From: Rhodospirillaceae bacterium
GTDB lineage: Bacteria > Pseudomonadota > Alphaproteobacteria > Bin65
DNA: 64,000 bases
Direction of reading: 5' to 3'
Assembly (NCBI GenBank): GCA_011523655.1
Contig: WTGH01000021.1
Span: 1-64,000, forward strand
This document shows positions 45,475-53,251 of this stretch, in pieces (position 1 is the first letter of the stretch; the number at the start of each line of letters is the position of its first letter). Made by a program: the position numbers and the translations under genes. The notes below the pieces were generated by a model. It was not told the origin of the DNA and searched no databases. It was given only the letters and a program-made list of their open reading frames with translations.

Positions 45475-46311
45475 CTACTGCCCGGCACCGGCCGGCTGGC
45501 GGAAACCCCAGCGGAGCAGGCGCACCGCTTCGCGTTGCCGGCTGGCGGCGCTCTTCAGGCCGTTGACCACCAGGATCAGCCGCCGGCTGCCGCGCTTGGC
45601 CGAGGCGACCAGGCCGTAGCCCCCGGCCCGGGTCTGGCCGGTCTTCAGGCCGTCGGCGCCCGCGACCCGGCCGAGCACCGGGTTCCGGTTGCGCCATGCC
45701 CGGCCGCCGAACTGCACCGAGCGCAGCGCGAACAGCCGGTAGCGCGCCGGGAACCGGGCGACGATCTCGCCGGCCAGCCGGGCGATGTCGCGCGCGCTGG
45801 TCAGATGGCCGAGGGCGGTGAAGCCGGTGGCGTTGCGGAACGCCGTGTCGCGCAGGCCGAGTTGGCGGGCGCGCCGGGTCATTTCCGCGGCGAAGGCCGT
45901 TTCGCTGCCGGCCAGCCGTTCGGCCAGCGCCACCGTCGCGTCGTTGGCGGAATGGACGATCATCGCCCGCACGAGGTCGCGCACCCGGTATCGGCCGCCC
46001 TGCTTCAGGCCGACGCGCGACCCGCGCTGCCGGGCGGCGTGGCCGCTGGCGGCGACCTGCGCCTCGCCGGAGAGCCGACCGGCGCGCAGCGCCTCGAAGA
46101 CCAGCAGGGCGGTCATCAGTTTGGTCATGGACGACGGCCGCATCCTGTCCCCGGCGTTCTTCGCGAACAGCACGCGATAGGACGGGAATTCGACCAGCAA
46201 CGCCTGTTTCGCCTGGGTGGCGGGGGCCGGGGCGACTCTGCCCGCTTCCGCCGCTGTGGCAGGCGACAGGATCAGGCAGGTTGGCAGGAGCAGGAGCAGG
46301 CAGGAACGCAT
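45475..46311 (-). CDS. dacD: D-alanyl-D-alanine carboxypeptidase (penicillin-binding protein)
   Basis: This 278-residue exported serine peptidase trims terminal D-alanine from peptidoglycan stem peptides. The signal peptide (MRSCLLLLLPTCLILSPATA) is followed by the SxxK motif SMTK (61-64), the SxN motif SAN (121-123) and KTG near residue 225 (ADGLKTGQT). It is shorter than DacA-type enzymes and lacks a C-terminal membrane anchor domain, fitting a minimal alphaproteobacterial carboxypeptidase. It is the first gene of the dacD-tmk-holB unit. Confidence 0.92.
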   Translation of the reverse strand: MRSCLLLLLPTCLILSPATAAEAGRVAPAPATQAKQALLVEFPSYRVLFAKNAGDRMRPSSMTKLMTALLVFEALRAGRLSGEAQVAASGHAARQRGSRVGLKQGGRYRVRDLVRAMIVHSANDATVALAERLAGSETAFAAEMTRRARQLGLRDTAFRNATGFTALGHLTSARDIARLAGEIVARFPARYRLFALRSVQFGGRAWRNRNPVLGRVAGADGLKTGQTRAGGYGLVASAKRGSRRLILVVNGLKSAASRQREAVRLLRWGFRQPAGAGQ

Positions 46312-46502
46312 CGTCACCCGGCGCGATCGGAGGCGGCGCCATTGTACGGAATATTCGCCGCCCGGATAGCCTCGCACGCCGGCCGCGCATCGGCACGCGT
46401 CCGTCATTGTAGGGGGCGTCAAAGGGGATTATGTCGCTGACTATGCGTTTGCGGCCAACTGTCGTTCCGATGGCCGATATATTTTACCCATCCCAAAATT
46501 GC
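46312..46502. other. Intergenic stretch upstream of dacD, no gene seen
   Basis: This part of the dacD to tRNA-Ser gap holds no credible coding sequence or RNA. It is somewhat AT-rich near 46470-46490 and probably contains the dacD promoter. The rest of the gap is repeat sequence. Confidence 0.6.
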
Positions 46503-46597
46503 CGCCCCGGACGGAGCGCAGCGGAGATCCGGGGCCCAGGGGCCACCGGCTGAGACCGTTCGGGTCGGCCCTGGGCCCCGGATCAAGTCCGGGGCAG
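46503..46597. repeat. Long imperfect inverted repeat with CCCCGGA core, family C
   Basis: Outer arms GCCCCGGAC...GATCCGGGGCCCAGGG (left) and the reverse complement of CCCTGGGCCCCGGATC-AAGTCCGGGGC (right) pair over about 35 bp each. The left arm has an 11-bp insertion. The core CCCCGGACTTGATCCGGGG type repeat is familiar from many alphaproteobacterial intergenic regions. Confidence 0.75.
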
Positions 46598-46618
46598 CAT
46601 AGTCAAAGGTATAAGCCC

Positions 46619-46637
46619 CTTTGAAACCCTCCCCTAC
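46619..46637. repeat. Palindromic intergenic repeat, family B, half copy
   Basis: Only the right arm (GAAACCCTCCCCTAC) of the family-B palindrome is present, directly downstream of the family-C repeat and 60 bp upstream of tRNA-Ser. This looks like a truncated copy. Confidence 0.6.
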
Positions 46638-46696
46638 TAACCGGGCGTTTTACGCGCTAATTTCCCGTTCGACTGCGGCAGCGGTTCGCGGGCGAC

Positions 46697-46786
46697 GGAT
46701 GGGTGGCCGAGCGGTCGAAGGCACCGGTCTTGAAAACCGGCAGGCGTGAATGCGTCTCGTGGGTTCGAATCCCACCCCATCCGCCA
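46697..46786 (+). tRNA. tRNA-Ser (anticodon TGA)
   Basis: This 90-nt tRNA with a long variable arm has acceptor stem GGATGGG/CCCATCC, anticodon loop CTTGAAA giving anticodon TGA (serine), T arm GGTTCGAATCC and an encoded CCA. It stands alone, 138 bp upstream of the TPR gene. Confidence 0.97.
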
Positions 46787-46924
46787 ATTTTCGGTCATAA
46801 CCCAATGAAATTAAAAAAATTCATCTTTTTTTACGAACATTTGCTCCAAAACGTTCGTTCTCGACGCGGCCGATTGCGTTGGGGAATTGCGGCTGAAATC
46901 GACGTTTCTGTGGGAGAAGGACCG

Positions 46925-47422
46925 ATGAAAGCGACCTTTGCGCAGCGCATCGCAGTGGCGGTGCTCGCTCTCTTGGTATGTGCCCTGTTTGCAACCGGCC
47001 CGGCCGCGGCGGCGGGGACCGGCAGCAGCCCGCAACCGGGCACGCCGGCGAACCCGGACTACACAAGGGCGGTGGCGCTGATCGGGAAAGGCGATTTCGC
47101 CGGGGCGCTCCCGCTGCTCAGGAAGGCGGAGGCGAAGACGCCGGACAGTGCCGATGTCCACAACTGGCTTGGCTACGCGCTGCGCAACCTGAAGCGCTAC
47201 GACGCCGCCTTGAAGCACTACCGGATCGCATTGCGTCTCGAACCGCGGCACCGCGGGGCGAACGAGTATCTGGGCGAACTCTATCTTGTGCTGGGCCAGC
47301 TCGAGAAGGCCGAGGAGCGCCTCGCCGTGCTCGACCGGGCCTGCCTCTTCGGCTGCGAGGAATACACCGAGCTCAAGGAAGCGATCGAGGCCTACAAGGC
47401 GCGGAAGCGGAAAGGCGAATAG
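46925..47422 (+). CDS. Exported tetratricopeptide repeat protein
   Basis: This 165-residue precursor has a signal peptide (about residues 1-30, ending AAAAG) and at least two TPR units. They are YTRAVALIGKGDFAGALPLLRKAEAKTPDSADVHNWLG and YALRNLKRYDAALKHYRIALRLEPRHRGANEYLGELYLVLG, followed by a partial third with CEEYTELKEAIEAY. It is probably a periplasmic adaptor protein; the partner is unknown. The start at 46925 follows GGGAGAAGG. A T-rich stretch near 46825 could carry its promoter or end the tRNA transcript. Confidence 0.85.
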   Translation: MKATFAQRIAVAVLALLVCALFATGPAAAAGTGSSPQPGTPANPDYTRAVALIGKGDFAGALPLLRKAEAKTPDSADVHNWLGYALRNLKRYDAALKHYRIALRLEPRHRGANEYLGELYLVLGQLEKAEERLAVLDRACLFGCEEYTELKEAIEAYKARKRKGE

Positions 47423-47450
47423 CCGGGCAATTAGGTGCGTTCCGATGAGT

Positions 47451-47479
47451 GTAGGGGAGGGTTTGAAACCCTCCCCTAC
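47451..47479. repeat. Perfect palindromic intergenic repeat, family B
   Basis: Perfect inverted repeat: left arm GTAGGGGAGGGTTT, one central G, right arm AAACCCTCCCCTAC. It lies between the converging stops of the TPR gene (47422) and the rhodanese gene (47503). This is the best copy of the family. Confidence 0.9.
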
Positions 47480-47502
47480 GGACCTGCCGGAAATGGAAAA
47501 AC

Positions 47503-47904
47503 CTACGCCGCCTCCGATCCGGCCCGCCGCGCCGGCACCTCCGGCGTCACCTCCCCATCGTCCTCCCCGCGCACCGGGTAACCGGCGATCGACCAGTCGA
47601 CGATGCCGCCGTCCATGTGGACGACCTCGCGGTAGCCGGTTTCGAGGAAGCGGGCGAAGTTCTCCGCGGTCCGCCGGCCGGAGCGGCAATGGAAGATGCC
47701 GATCTTGCCGCTGTCGCCCTCGGGCCGGAAGCTGTCGAAGGTCGAGAGCGGATAGTGCGCCGCGCCGGGAATGTATTCGTCCTCGTATTCGATGTCCTCG
47801 CGCACGTCGATCAGCACGGCCTCGCCGGCCTCCAGCAGCATCTTCGCCCGGTGCACGTCGACCGCCTGGACGGTGATGTTCTTCTTGTTCGAAAGTGTCG
47901 CCAT
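47503..47904 (-). CDS. Rhodanese-like domain protein
   Basis: This 133-residue cytoplasmic protein has one rhodanese domain. The segment AKMLLEAGEAVLIDVREDIEYEDEYIPGAAHYPLS precedes the active-site loop FHCRSGRRTAENF with catalytic Cys73, and VVHMDGGIVDWSIAGYPV closes the domain. Sulfur transfer or redox functions are typical. It begins 17 bp downstream of metZ on the same strand, which suggests that it is co-transcribed with methionine synthesis and under the same SAM-II control. The last residues are a short charged tail. Confidence 0.92.
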   Translation of the reverse strand: MATLSNKKNITVQAVDVHRAKMLLEAGEAVLIDVREDIEYEDEYIPGAAHYPLSTFDSFRPEGDSGKIGIFHCRSGRRTAENFARFLETGYREVVHMDGGIVDWSIAGYPVRGEDDGEVTPEVPARRAGSEAA

Positions 47905-47921
47905 CGGTTCCGATCCTTTCG

Positions 47922-49193
47922 TCAGGCGCCGGGGCCGGCCAGGGCGCCCGCACAATCCAGGGCGCGGTCGAGGTCGCGGATCAGGTCGTCGGGATGTTCG
48001 AGGCCGACCGACAGGCGGATCATGTCGTCGCCGATGCCGACGGCGGCCCGGCCCTCGGCGCCGATCCGGTGGTGCGTCGTCGAGGCCGGATGGGTCGCCA
48101 GGCTTTTGGCGTCGCCCAGATTGTTGGAAATCGGGATCAGCTGCAGGGCGTTGAGCAGGGCGAAGGCTTCGCGCCGGCCGCCCTCGATCGTAAAGGTGAC
48201 GACCGTGCCGCCGTCCGCCATCTGGCGTCGGGCCAGTTCCGCCTGGGGATGCGAATCGAGGAAGGGATAGAGCACCCGGCGGACGCCGGCGCGCGCTTCC
48301 AGCCAGTGCGCGATCTGGGTCGCCGTCCGGCACTGGCGCTCGACCCGCACCGCCAGGGTCTCCAGCCCCTTGAGCAGCACCCAGGCGTTGAACGGGCTCA
48401 TGCTCGGCCCGGTGTGGCGGACGAAGGGCGAGAGCGCCTCGGTGCAGTATTCCTTTGAGCCGAGGATCGCGCCGCCAAGGCAGCGCCCCTGCCCGTCGAT
48501 ATGCTTGGTCGCGGAATAGACCGCCACGTCCGCGCCGAGTTCGAGCGGCCGCTGGAGCAGCGGCGTGGCAAAGACATTATCGACCACCACCGTTGCGCCG
48601 GCGGCGTGCGCCAGTCCGGCGACCGCTGCGAGATCGACGATTTCGAGCTGCGGATTGGTCGGCGTTTCCAGGAAGACCGCCTTGGCCGGGGTCGCCAACG
48701 CCCGCTCCCAGGCCCCGAGGTCCGTGCCGTCGACCAGCTCGGTGACGATGCCGAAGCGGGGCAGGATGTCGGTGCAGACGAAGGCGCAGGAGCCGAACAG
48801 GGCGCGCGACGCCACCAGCCGGTCGCCGGTGCGCAGCAGGCCGATCAGGGCGGTGAAGACCGCCGACATGCCGCTTGCGGTCGCCACGCCGGCCTCCGCG
48901 CCCTCGATGGCGCACAGCCGGTCGACGAACATCTGCACCGTCGGGTTGCCGTAGCGGCTGTAGACGTAGCGCAGGTCGGGGTTCTCGAAGGCCTCCGCCG
49001 CCTCCTCGGCCGAGCCGTAGACATAGCCGGAGGTGAGATACAGCGCCTCGGCGGTCTCCTCGAAGCCGCTGCGCACAATCCCGCTATGGACCGCGGCGGT
49101 TTCCGGGTGAAGCGGATCGGGGAAATCCCGGAGAAAAGCCCCTGTTACGGGTCCCGGGGTCGGCTGAAGGATCTGGTTCACGGTCATCCCCAT
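47922..49193 (-). CDS. metZ: O-succinylhomoserine sulfhydrylase
   Basis: This 423-residue PLP enzyme of the Cys/Met metabolism family makes homocysteine from O-succinylhomoserine and sulfide. Motifs are YVYSRYGNPTVQMF, TASGMSAVFTALIG, the PLP lysine region VYSATKHIDGQGRCLGGA and LATHPASTTHHRI. It is controlled by a SAM-II riboswitch upstream. ATG at 49193 is used; ATG at 49187 is the close alternative. A CGGAGG at 49225-49230 lies about 32 bp upstream, further than ideal. Confidence 0.93.
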   Translation of the reverse strand: MGMTVNQILQPTPGPVTGAFLRDFPDPLHPETAAVHSGIVRSGFEETAEALYLTSGYVYGSAEEAAEAFENPDLRYVYSRYGNPTVQMFVDRLCAIEGAEAGVATASGMSAVFTALIGLLRTGDRLVASRALFGSCAFVCTDILPRFGIVTELVDGTDLGAWERALATPAKAVFLETPTNPQLEIVDLAAVAGLAHAAGATVVVDNVFATPLLQRPLELGADVAVYSATKHIDGQGRCLGGAILGSKEYCTEALSPFVRHTGPSMSPFNAWVLLKGLETLAVRVERQCRTATQIAHWLEARAGVRRVLYPFLDSHPQAELARRQMADGGTVVTFTIEGGRREAFALLNALQLIPISNNLGDAKSLATHPASTTHHRIGAEGRAAVGIGDDMIRLSVGLEHPDDLIRDLDRALDCAGALAGPGA

Positions 49194-49233
49194 GGGTTGC
49201 CGGTCGGCGGGCCCACGGAAGATGCCTCCGTGG

Positions 49234-49285
49234 CGCTTTAGCAGTTGGTGACGCGGATGCAAGCTGCCCGATCAAATCCCGCGGA
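49234..49285 (-). promoter_or_regulatory. SAM-II riboswitch
   Basis: On the minus strand, a CGCGG helix strand is followed by GATTTGATCGGGC, the conserved GCTTGCAT, the closing CCGCG and the 3' pseudoknot strand AACTGCTAAAGC. This is the SAM-II (metA-type) signature known from alphaproteobacteria. It lies 41 bp upstream of metZ. Binding of S-adenosylmethionine should block the downstream ribosome binding region. Confidence 0.93.
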
Positions 49286-49308
49286 TCCGGTAAGGGGGAT
49301 CGGCCCAT

Positions 49309-49339
49309 ACAAAAACCCGTCGCGGCTTCCGGACGGGTT
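49309..49339 (-). terminator. Hairpin with U tract upstream of the SAM-II aptamer
   Basis: On the minus strand AACCCGTC pairs with GACGGGTT (49332-49339 with 49314-49321), with an inner CGG-AAG-CCG stem-loop, followed by a run of five T. It has intrinsic-terminator form and lies about 25 bp before the SAM-II aptamer on the metZ strand. It could end a short upstream transcript or attenuate metZ; no gene on this strand precedes it closely. Confidence 0.6.
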
Positions 49340-49573
49340 CCCACCTCTTTAGCCGCATTTCTTAAAAGCGCCCGCAAGTCGGTCTAAATCGGCGCTGCGA
49401 TCCATATGGAACATCGCAGGGGCGGCGTCAAGGGCCGGACGAAACGGCGTTGCACGGCCGGCGCCGGCGAGCCATGACCGCGGCGCCGAATCCGGGTTAA
49501 TCTGGCGCCGCCGCGGTTACCGGCCGGGCGGCCGGTCGGAGCCATTGCGCAACCGAGGGAGCAAGCCCAGGAA
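49340..49573. other. Intergenic region between metZ leader and K+ channel gene
   Basis: No gene is visible. On the minus strand CTTGCG near 49377-49372 with GCTAAA about 25 bp further on could be a weak promoter for the metZ leader. A palindrome TCCATATGGA lies at 49401-49410. The channel promoter must lie towards 49573. Confidence 0.4.
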
Positions 49574-50008
49574 ATGACAAGCCAGTTCGCCGTCGGATCG
49601 GCCCTGATCGTGCTGAGCTTCGCGATCCATGCCGCGTTCATGGCGCTGGCGGTGCGCGCCTTTCGCCGGCACGAGGCGTGGCTCGCGCAGCCGCCGCAAC
49701 TGCCCAAGCTCGCCGGCGCGCTTACCGTGCTCTCCGTCTGGCTGCTGGTCAGCATGAGCGCCACGGTGTGGATCTGGGCCTTCTATCTGCTGTGGAGCGG
49801 GGCGCTGGGCGACTTGGAGATGGCGGTCTATTTCTCGCTCGTTTCCTTTACGACCCTGGGCTTCGGCGACGTCGTGCTCGACAAGCCGCACCGCCTGCTG
49901 TCGGGCCTGCTCGCGGCCAACGGCCTCGTCCTGTTCGGCCTGACCACAGCCGTGCTGATCGACCTGATCCGCAGCCTGCACACGACGCGGCCCGGGACGG
50001 AAGACTGA
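49574..50008 (+). CDS. Small two-helix potassium channel family protein
   Basis: This 144-residue membrane protein has the ion-channel 2 pore signature: a pore loop VYFSLVSFTTLGFGDV with selectivity filter TLGFGD (94-99), flanked by hydrophobic helices and followed by GLLAANGLVLFGLTTAVLIDL. One or two extra helices precede the pore unit. There is no RCK domain, so gating is unknown. GFGD instead of GYGD is a common bacterial variant. Confidence 0.88.
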   Translation: MTSQFAVGSALIVLSFAIHAAFMALAVRAFRRHEAWLAQPPQLPKLAGALTVLSVWLLVSMSATVWIWAFYLLWSGALGDLEMAVYFSLVSFTTLGFGDVVLDKPHRLLSGLLAANGLVLFGLTTAVLIDLIRSLHTTRPGTED

Positions 50009-50037
50009 TAGCCGAAGAAACCAATTATGCCGCCCCG

Positions 50038-50185
50038 CCCTTCGATACGCCCCGGCCCGGGGGCCGGGGCTACTCAGGGTGAGGGTGAAGGGGAGTACCT
50101 CACTACACACCCTCATCCCGAGTAGGCGCGCGCCAGCGCGCCGTATCGAGGGGCGCCCCTTCGGCACGCTCAGGGCAGGCTCGCG
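50038..50185. repeat. Composite paired palindromic repeat, family A, copy 2
   Basis: The left unit (50038-50090) reads CCCTTCGATACGCCCCGG...CTACTCAGGGTGAGG and the right unit (50109-50153) reads ACCCTCATCCCGAGTAGG...GTATCGAGGGG. A tail (CGCCCCTTCGGCACGCTCAGGGCAGGC) follows. It fills the gap between the converging channel and alcohol dehydrogenase genes. Confidence 0.85.
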
Positions 50186-50200
50186 GGCCGCGGACTTTTC

Positions 50201-51373
50201 TCACCACGCCATATCCAGAATCTCGCGGACCTGGGCGGCGCTGTCGATCGGCCGCGGGTTGGAGCGGACCATCATGTTGCCGAGGCTGCCTTCGGCGATC
50301 GTGTCGAGCTGGTCTTCGGTTATGCCGACCGCCCGCAGGGTGCCGGGCTGGCCGAGCCGGGCGATGAAATCGGCGACGACGTCGGCCGCTGCCTCCCCTG
50401 CCCGGCCCAGGGCCTCGCTGACCCGAGCCTGCCGCCCGGCGTTCACCGGCGCGTTCCAGCGCAGCACGCTCGGCAGCATGACGCAGCTGGTGTGGCCGTG
50501 GGGCACGCCGCCGACCGCGCCGAGCTGGTGGCCGATGCCGTGGCTGGCGCCGTATTCGACCCGGCCGAGCCCGAAGCCGGCGAGCCAGACGGCGATCTGG
50601 CAATCGCGCCGCGCCGCGAGGTCGTCCGGCGTCTCCTTCGTGCGGGGCAAGGCCGCGGCGAACATCCTGAGCGCATGGATGGCCGTGGCGTCCGGCAGCG
50701 GCTGGGCCGAGCGCGAACACAGGGTTTCGACGGCATGGTCGACGGCGCGCACGCCGGTCGAGAGCCACAGCCAGTCCGGCGTGTGGACCGTCGCCGCCGG
50801 ATCGAGGATCACGGCGGCCGGTGCGCTGTCGCGCGCGATATAGGCGTCCTTGATGCCGCGCTCCGGGTCGGTGACGCCGGCGATGCTGCTGAATTCGGCG
50901 CCGGAGAGCGTCGTCGGCACCGCGATCTGCCGGACCGCCGACGGTCCGACCGCCGGCACCGTGCGCGCGCCGTCGCCGGCCACCGTCACGCGGTAGGCCT
51001 TCAGGGCCTCGGCGTCGTGCACGTCCTCCGCCAGGCACAGGAGGGCGGCCTTCACGGTGTCGATCGGCGTGCCGCCGCCCACGGTGACGACGGTATCGGC
51101 CCCGCTGCGCCGGATCGCGGCGGCGCAGTCGATGACGGTGTCGATGGGCGTGTGTTCGCGGCAGCCGGTGAAGAGGCCGGCGACGCCGTCGCCGAGTTCG
51201 GCCTCGATGGCGGCGATCGTGTCCGTCCGGGTCGCGAGGGTCGTCGAGGCGACAATGAGCGCCCGCCGTGCGCCGAGCGCCGCCATCTCCCGCCCGACCG
51301 CGTCCGGCGCCGGCGTGCCCCAGCCGACGCGCTCCTGGGCGAGAAACTGAAACAGGCCTTCTGCTGGCGTCAT
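50201..51373 (-). CDS. Iron-containing alcohol dehydrogenase (maleylacetate reductase-like)
   Basis: This 390-residue NAD(P)-dependent oxidoreductase is of the Fe-ADH fold. The nucleotide-binding segment is VVTVGGGTPIDTVKAALL and the metal-ligand region is VDHAVETL with ASHGIGHQLGAVGGVPHGHTSCVMLP. The family includes maleylacetate reductases and short-chain alcohol dehydrogenases; which reaction applies is unclear. No catabolic partner gene is near. The gene lies between two copies of a composite repeat, one on each side, and so looks like an insert between the channel gene and ppx. Confidence 0.88.
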   Translation of the reverse strand: MTPAEGLFQFLAQERVGWGTPAPDAVGREMAALGARRALIVASTTLATRTDTIAAIEAELGDGVAGLFTGCREHTPIDTVIDCAAAIRRSGADTVVTVGGGTPIDTVKAALLCLAEDVHDAEALKAYRVTVAGDGARTVPAVGPSAVRQIAVPTTLSGAEFSSIAGVTDPERGIKDAYIARDSAPAAVILDPAATVHTPDWLWLSTGVRAVDHAVETLCSRSAQPLPDATAIHALRMFAAALPRTKETPDDLAARRDCQIAVWLAGFGLGRVEYGASHGIGHQLGAVGGVPHGHTSCVMLPSVLRWNAPVNAGRQARVSEALGRAGEAAADVVADFIARLGQPGTLRAVGITEDQLDTIAEGSLGNMMVRSNPRPIDSAAQVREILDMAW

Positions 51374-51413
51374 GGGATCCGTCCGGTGTCGTGGCCGGTT
51401 ATCCGGCGCTCCG

Positions 51414-51613
51414 CCCCCTTCGACAGGCTCAGGGCAGGCCCTTCGATACGCCCCGGATTCAATCCGGGGCTACTCAGCGTGAGGATGAAGGAATTCAAAG
51501 CCAGAGCAATCCCAAAACCCTCATCCCGAGTAGGCGCGCCTGCGCGCCGTATCGAGGGACGCCCCTTCGACTTCGCTCAGGGCAGGCTCTGTCGACAGGT
51601 TCAGGGTGAGGGG
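51414..51613. repeat. Composite paired palindromic repeat, family A, copy 3
   Basis: The left unit (51440-51487) reads CCTTCGATACGCCCCGG...CTACTCAGCGTGAGG and the right unit (51517-51559) reads ACCCTCATCCCGAGTAGG...GTATCGAGGG. Flanking tails of the type CCCCTTCGAC...CTCAGGGCAGGC occur on both sides (51416-51439 and 51561-51590). It is the direct-repeat partner of the copy at 50038-50185 across the dehydrogenase gene. Confidence 0.85.
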
Positions 51614-51641
51614 AAGCGAGTAGCCCGAACAACATTCCCCT

Positions 51642-53237
51642 CTACCCCACCACCAGTTCCGGCTCCAGCTCCAGCGTCGCGGCGAGGTCGCCGAGGCGTT
51701 TCCGGATGACTTCGCCGAAATAGTGGAGGCCGCCGGCGTCGACCTTCAGCGCGAGGGCGGTTTCCGTTCGTTCGAAGCGGCTGCCGTCGAGGACTTCGGG
51801 CCGTCCGGCGGCGATGGTGTAGCCCAGCCGCAGGGCCTGGCCGAGGGCCCGGGCGTCGCGGATATCGTCTTCGCCGAGGCCGGTGTCGCGCGCGGTCCGC
51901 TCCATGTCCTCCTGGATGCCGCCGCTGTAACGCGCGCTCGCCGCCAGCGCGAGGAAAGCGCGGCCGGCATGGTCCAGCCCCATCAGCGGGGCGGTGAGGA
52001 TGCGGCCCCAGGCATGCCGGTTGCGGTAGTCCGGGTGGTCGGACCAGCCGGTGTCGGCGATCTCGCAGGCCGCCCGGCGCAGGCGGGTCCGTTCGCGCGT
52101 CTCGCCCGGGAAGAGGCCCGTGGTCCAGCCGGCGAGCGCCGGCCCGAGCCCGGTGAAACGGCAGAAACGCTGGCCGAAGGCGGACGCCCCGGCGAGCAGC
52201 GGATCGGCGCGCCGCGCCGCAGGGTCGAGGGCTTCGTACAGGACCCCCTCGCGCACGCCCCGCGCGGCGAAGACGATCCGGGCCGGCTGCGCGATCCGGA
52301 TCAGGCGCCGCAACACGATAGCCGACGCCCGCACCGCTTCGATCCGGCGCGGGGAAATTGCCGGAAGCTGCTCCAGCGCCCGGTCGCTCTGGCGCGCCAG
52401 CAATCGGGCGAAATCGGCGAACTCCGAAGCACCGGCGCGGTAGCCGTCGATCATCCGGAGGGCCCGACCGTGCTGCGCCATATGGACCCTGGCGAGCGAC
52501 CGCCAGGCGCCGCCAACGGCATAGAGCGTCGTCCCCCCGGCGTCGGCGAGCCAGTCGATGTCGCCGAGCGATTTCCTGACCAGCGCGCCGATCCGCTCGC
52601 CCTGCGCCATCGCCTCGTTGAGCCGCAGCGGCCCGAGCGGCAGGGTCGCCATATCGTGCACCCGTTCGCCGCCGACCTGGACAAGCTCCAGGCTGCCGCC
52701 GCCCAGATCGCCGACGATGCCTTCCGCCTGGGGGAAGCCGGCCATGACGCCATAGGCCGAAAGCCGCGCTTCGTCCTCGCCGCTCAGGACCCGGACCTCG
52801 AGGCCCGGATCGCGCCGCAGCGCCTCGATGAAGGCCGGCCCGTCCGCCGCCTCGCGGACCGCCGCCGTCGCGAAGGCCGAGAGGCCGGCGACCTTCATGG
52901 CGGCCGCAGCGCCGACGAACCGGCCGAGATTTTCCTGCGCCCGGGCGACGCCGTCCGGGTTGAGCCGGCCGCTGGACTGCATGCCGCGGCCGAGCCCGCA
53001 CATCACCTTCTCGTTGAAGATCGGTGTCGGCGCGCGGGCCGAACCCTCGAACACCACCAGGCGGATCGAATTGGAACCGATATCGATGACCGCGACCCGC
53101 CGCCCGAAAAAGTAATCGGGAGCTTCGGCGTCCGGAACGCCGGCGCCGCCGTTGGTTTCCGGGCCGGCCGGCAGCACGGCGACAGTGCCGGCAGCCGCAC
53201 CCGGCGCAGCCGCGTTTTCAACAAGGCCCGAGGCCAT
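51642..53237 (-). CDS. ppx: Exopolyphosphatase / guanosine pentaphosphate phosphatase (Ppx/GppA)
   Basis: This 531-residue enzyme of the ASKHA fold hydrolyses polyphosphate or pppGpp. It begins, after a variable 45-residue tail, with VAVIDIGSNSIRLVVFEG. It has FATAAVREAADGPAFIE, VLSGEDEARLSAYGV and GIVGDLGGGSLELV. A helical C-terminal domain follows (about 340-531). It follows ppk after 14 bp on the same strand, so synthesis and degradation of polyphosphate are linked in one transcript. Confidence 0.92.
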   Translation of the reverse strand: MASGLVENAAAPGAAAGTVAVLPAGPETNGGAGVPDAEAPDYFFGRRVAVIDIGSNSIRLVVFEGSARAPTPIFNEKVMCGLGRGMQSSGRLNPDGVARAQENLGRFVGAAAAMKVAGLSAFATAAVREAADGPAFIEALRRDPGLEVRVLSGEDEARLSAYGVMAGFPQAEGIVGDLGGGSLELVQVGGERVHDMATLPLGPLRLNEAMAQGERIGALVRKSLGDIDWLADAGGTTLYAVGGAWRSLARVHMAQHGRALRMIDGYRAGASEFADFARLLARQSDRALEQLPAISPRRIEAVRASAIVLRRLIRIAQPARIVFAARGVREGVLYEALDPAARRADPLLAGASAFGQRFCRFTGLGPALAGWTTGLFPGETRERTRLRRAACEIADTGWSDHPDYRNRHAWGRILTAPLMGLDHAGRAFLALAASARYSGGIQEDMERTARDTGLGEDDIRDARALGQALRLGYTIAAGRPEVLDGSRFERTETALALKVDAGGLHYFGEVIRKRLGDLAATLELEPELVVG

Positions 53238-53251
53238 TCAGGCGGGTTTCC

